DNA from: Sphingomonas sp. TREG-RG-20F-R18-01
GTDB taxonomy: Bacteria; Pseudomonadota; Alphaproteobacteria; Sphingomonadales; Sphingomonadaceae
DNA length: 64,000 nt
Direction of reading: 5' to 3'
NCBI RefSeq assembly: GCF_022662475.1
Contig: NZ_JAKNQQ010000004.1
Coordinates: forward strand, 62,001-126,000
Below the pieces are notes generated by a model. That model did not search any database. It worked only from the letters and a program-made list of their open reading frames with translations, and was not told the DNA's origin. The translations under genes were made by a program, and so were the position numbers. Shown here in pieces: positions 63,936-64,000 of this stretch; the first letter of the stretch is position 1, and each line of letters starts with the position of its first letter.

Positions 63936-63959
63936 CCGGGGCACCCTCAGGTGCCCCGG
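63936..63959. terminator. Strong hairpin between a probable porin end and the cell wall hydrolase gene
   Basis: CCGGGGCACC (63936-63945) and GGTGCCCCGG (63950-63959) form a 10-bp perfect stem with loop CTCA. It lies 9 bases downstream of the minus-strand stop at 63969, as a terminator for that gene would. There is no T-run. Confidence 0.65.
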
Positions 63960-63968
63960 TTCGACCGC

Positions 63969-64000
63969 CTACCAGGCCAGGCTTACGCGGCCGTAAACAT
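63969..64000 (-). CDS. C-terminal end of a probable outer-membrane beta-barrel protein (partial)
   Basis: The last nine codons read VYGRVSLAW before TAG at 63969-63971. An alternating pattern ending in Trp is the normal C-terminal strand signal of outer-membrane barrels. The rest of the gene lies beyond the window, so the family cannot be named. Confidence 0.45.
   Translation of the reverse strand, partial: VYGRVSLAW

Noticed and set aside
1-64000. CRISPR array, insertion sequence, prophage or rRNA operon
   Set aside because: No regularly spaced repeats, transposase, integrase, phage structural genes or rRNA sequence were seen; the repeats present are short palindromes or coding repeats.

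Overview
The window reads as a chromosomal segment of a GC-rich alphaproteobacterium, most likely a sphingomonad (Sphingomonas or a close relative). The pointers are a PEPxxWA-type sorting signal with an exosortase locus, sphingan-style exopolysaccharide genes, an alphaproteobacterial LexA box (GTTC-N7-GTTC) in front of dinB, and two matches to the alphaproteobacterial general-stress (EcfG) promoter. This assignment rests on gene content and motifs; no database search was run.

Layout. (1) 0.2-13.0 kb: an exosortase-associated exopolysaccharide locus. It holds two glycosyltransferases, a stand-alone tyrosine kinase, a chain-length protein, an outer-membrane barrel, a short Wza-type export protein, a TPR lipoprotein, an EpsD-type prolyl isomerase lipoprotein, EpsI, the exosortase, a small TTG-started membrane protein and a polyprenyl-phosphate sugar transferase. 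(2) 13.3-18.9 kb: molybdenum cofactor genes (moeA, mobA, fdhD) beside an FdhF/YdeP-like molybdopterin oxidoreductase. (3) 19.4-22.5 kb: a membrane protein, a retropepsin-like protease, a PEP-CTERM surface protein and a lipoprotein. (4) 22.5-26.7 kb: SOS-controlled dinB, then bioF-bioD-bioA joined by 4-base overlaps. (5) 26.8-31.0 kb: a three-subunit molybdenum dehydrogenase (triheme cytochrome c, 2Fe-2S subunit, Tat-exported large subunit). (6) 31.1-36.0 kb: a LysR/MFS divergent pair, a MerR-type regulator, a DUF2147 protein and a FadL-type porin. (7) 36.5-40.5 kb: tRNA-Glu(CUC), a stress-type small membrane protein, a class II DAHP synthase with an in-frame helix-turn-helix extension, an unrecognised 45-residue protein behind an EcfG-type promoter, a 2-hydroxyacid dehydrogenase and a TM2 protein. 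(8) 40.6-49.0 kb: the Kdp potassium system, with kdpF-A-B-C-E on the minus strand and kdpD divergent across a repeat-rich gap. (9) 49.0-62.1 kb: a second, Wzx/Wzy-type exopolysaccharide locus. (10) 62.3-64 kb: a truncated acyltransferase, a SleB-type cell wall hydrolase and the last codons of a probable outer-membrane barrel.

How the parts fit. The two exopolysaccharide loci repeat the same modules (polyprenyl-P sugar transferase, short Wza, OM barrel, chain-length/tyrosine kinase) but differ in design: kinase and chain-length protein are separate in the first and fused in the second. The exosortase of the first locus has one recognisable substrate in the window, at 20.9-21.6 kb. The molybdenum cofactor genes probably serve both molybdenum enzymes here.

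The most interesting signal is the uninterrupted reading frame that joins an XRE-like DNA-binding domain to the class II DAHP synthase, preceded by two matching palindromes 33 bp apart. Next is the small gene behind an EcfG-type promoter at 38.7-38.9 kb. Starts were chosen from Shine-Dalgarno position, signal peptides and overlaps, and several are uncertain where stated.
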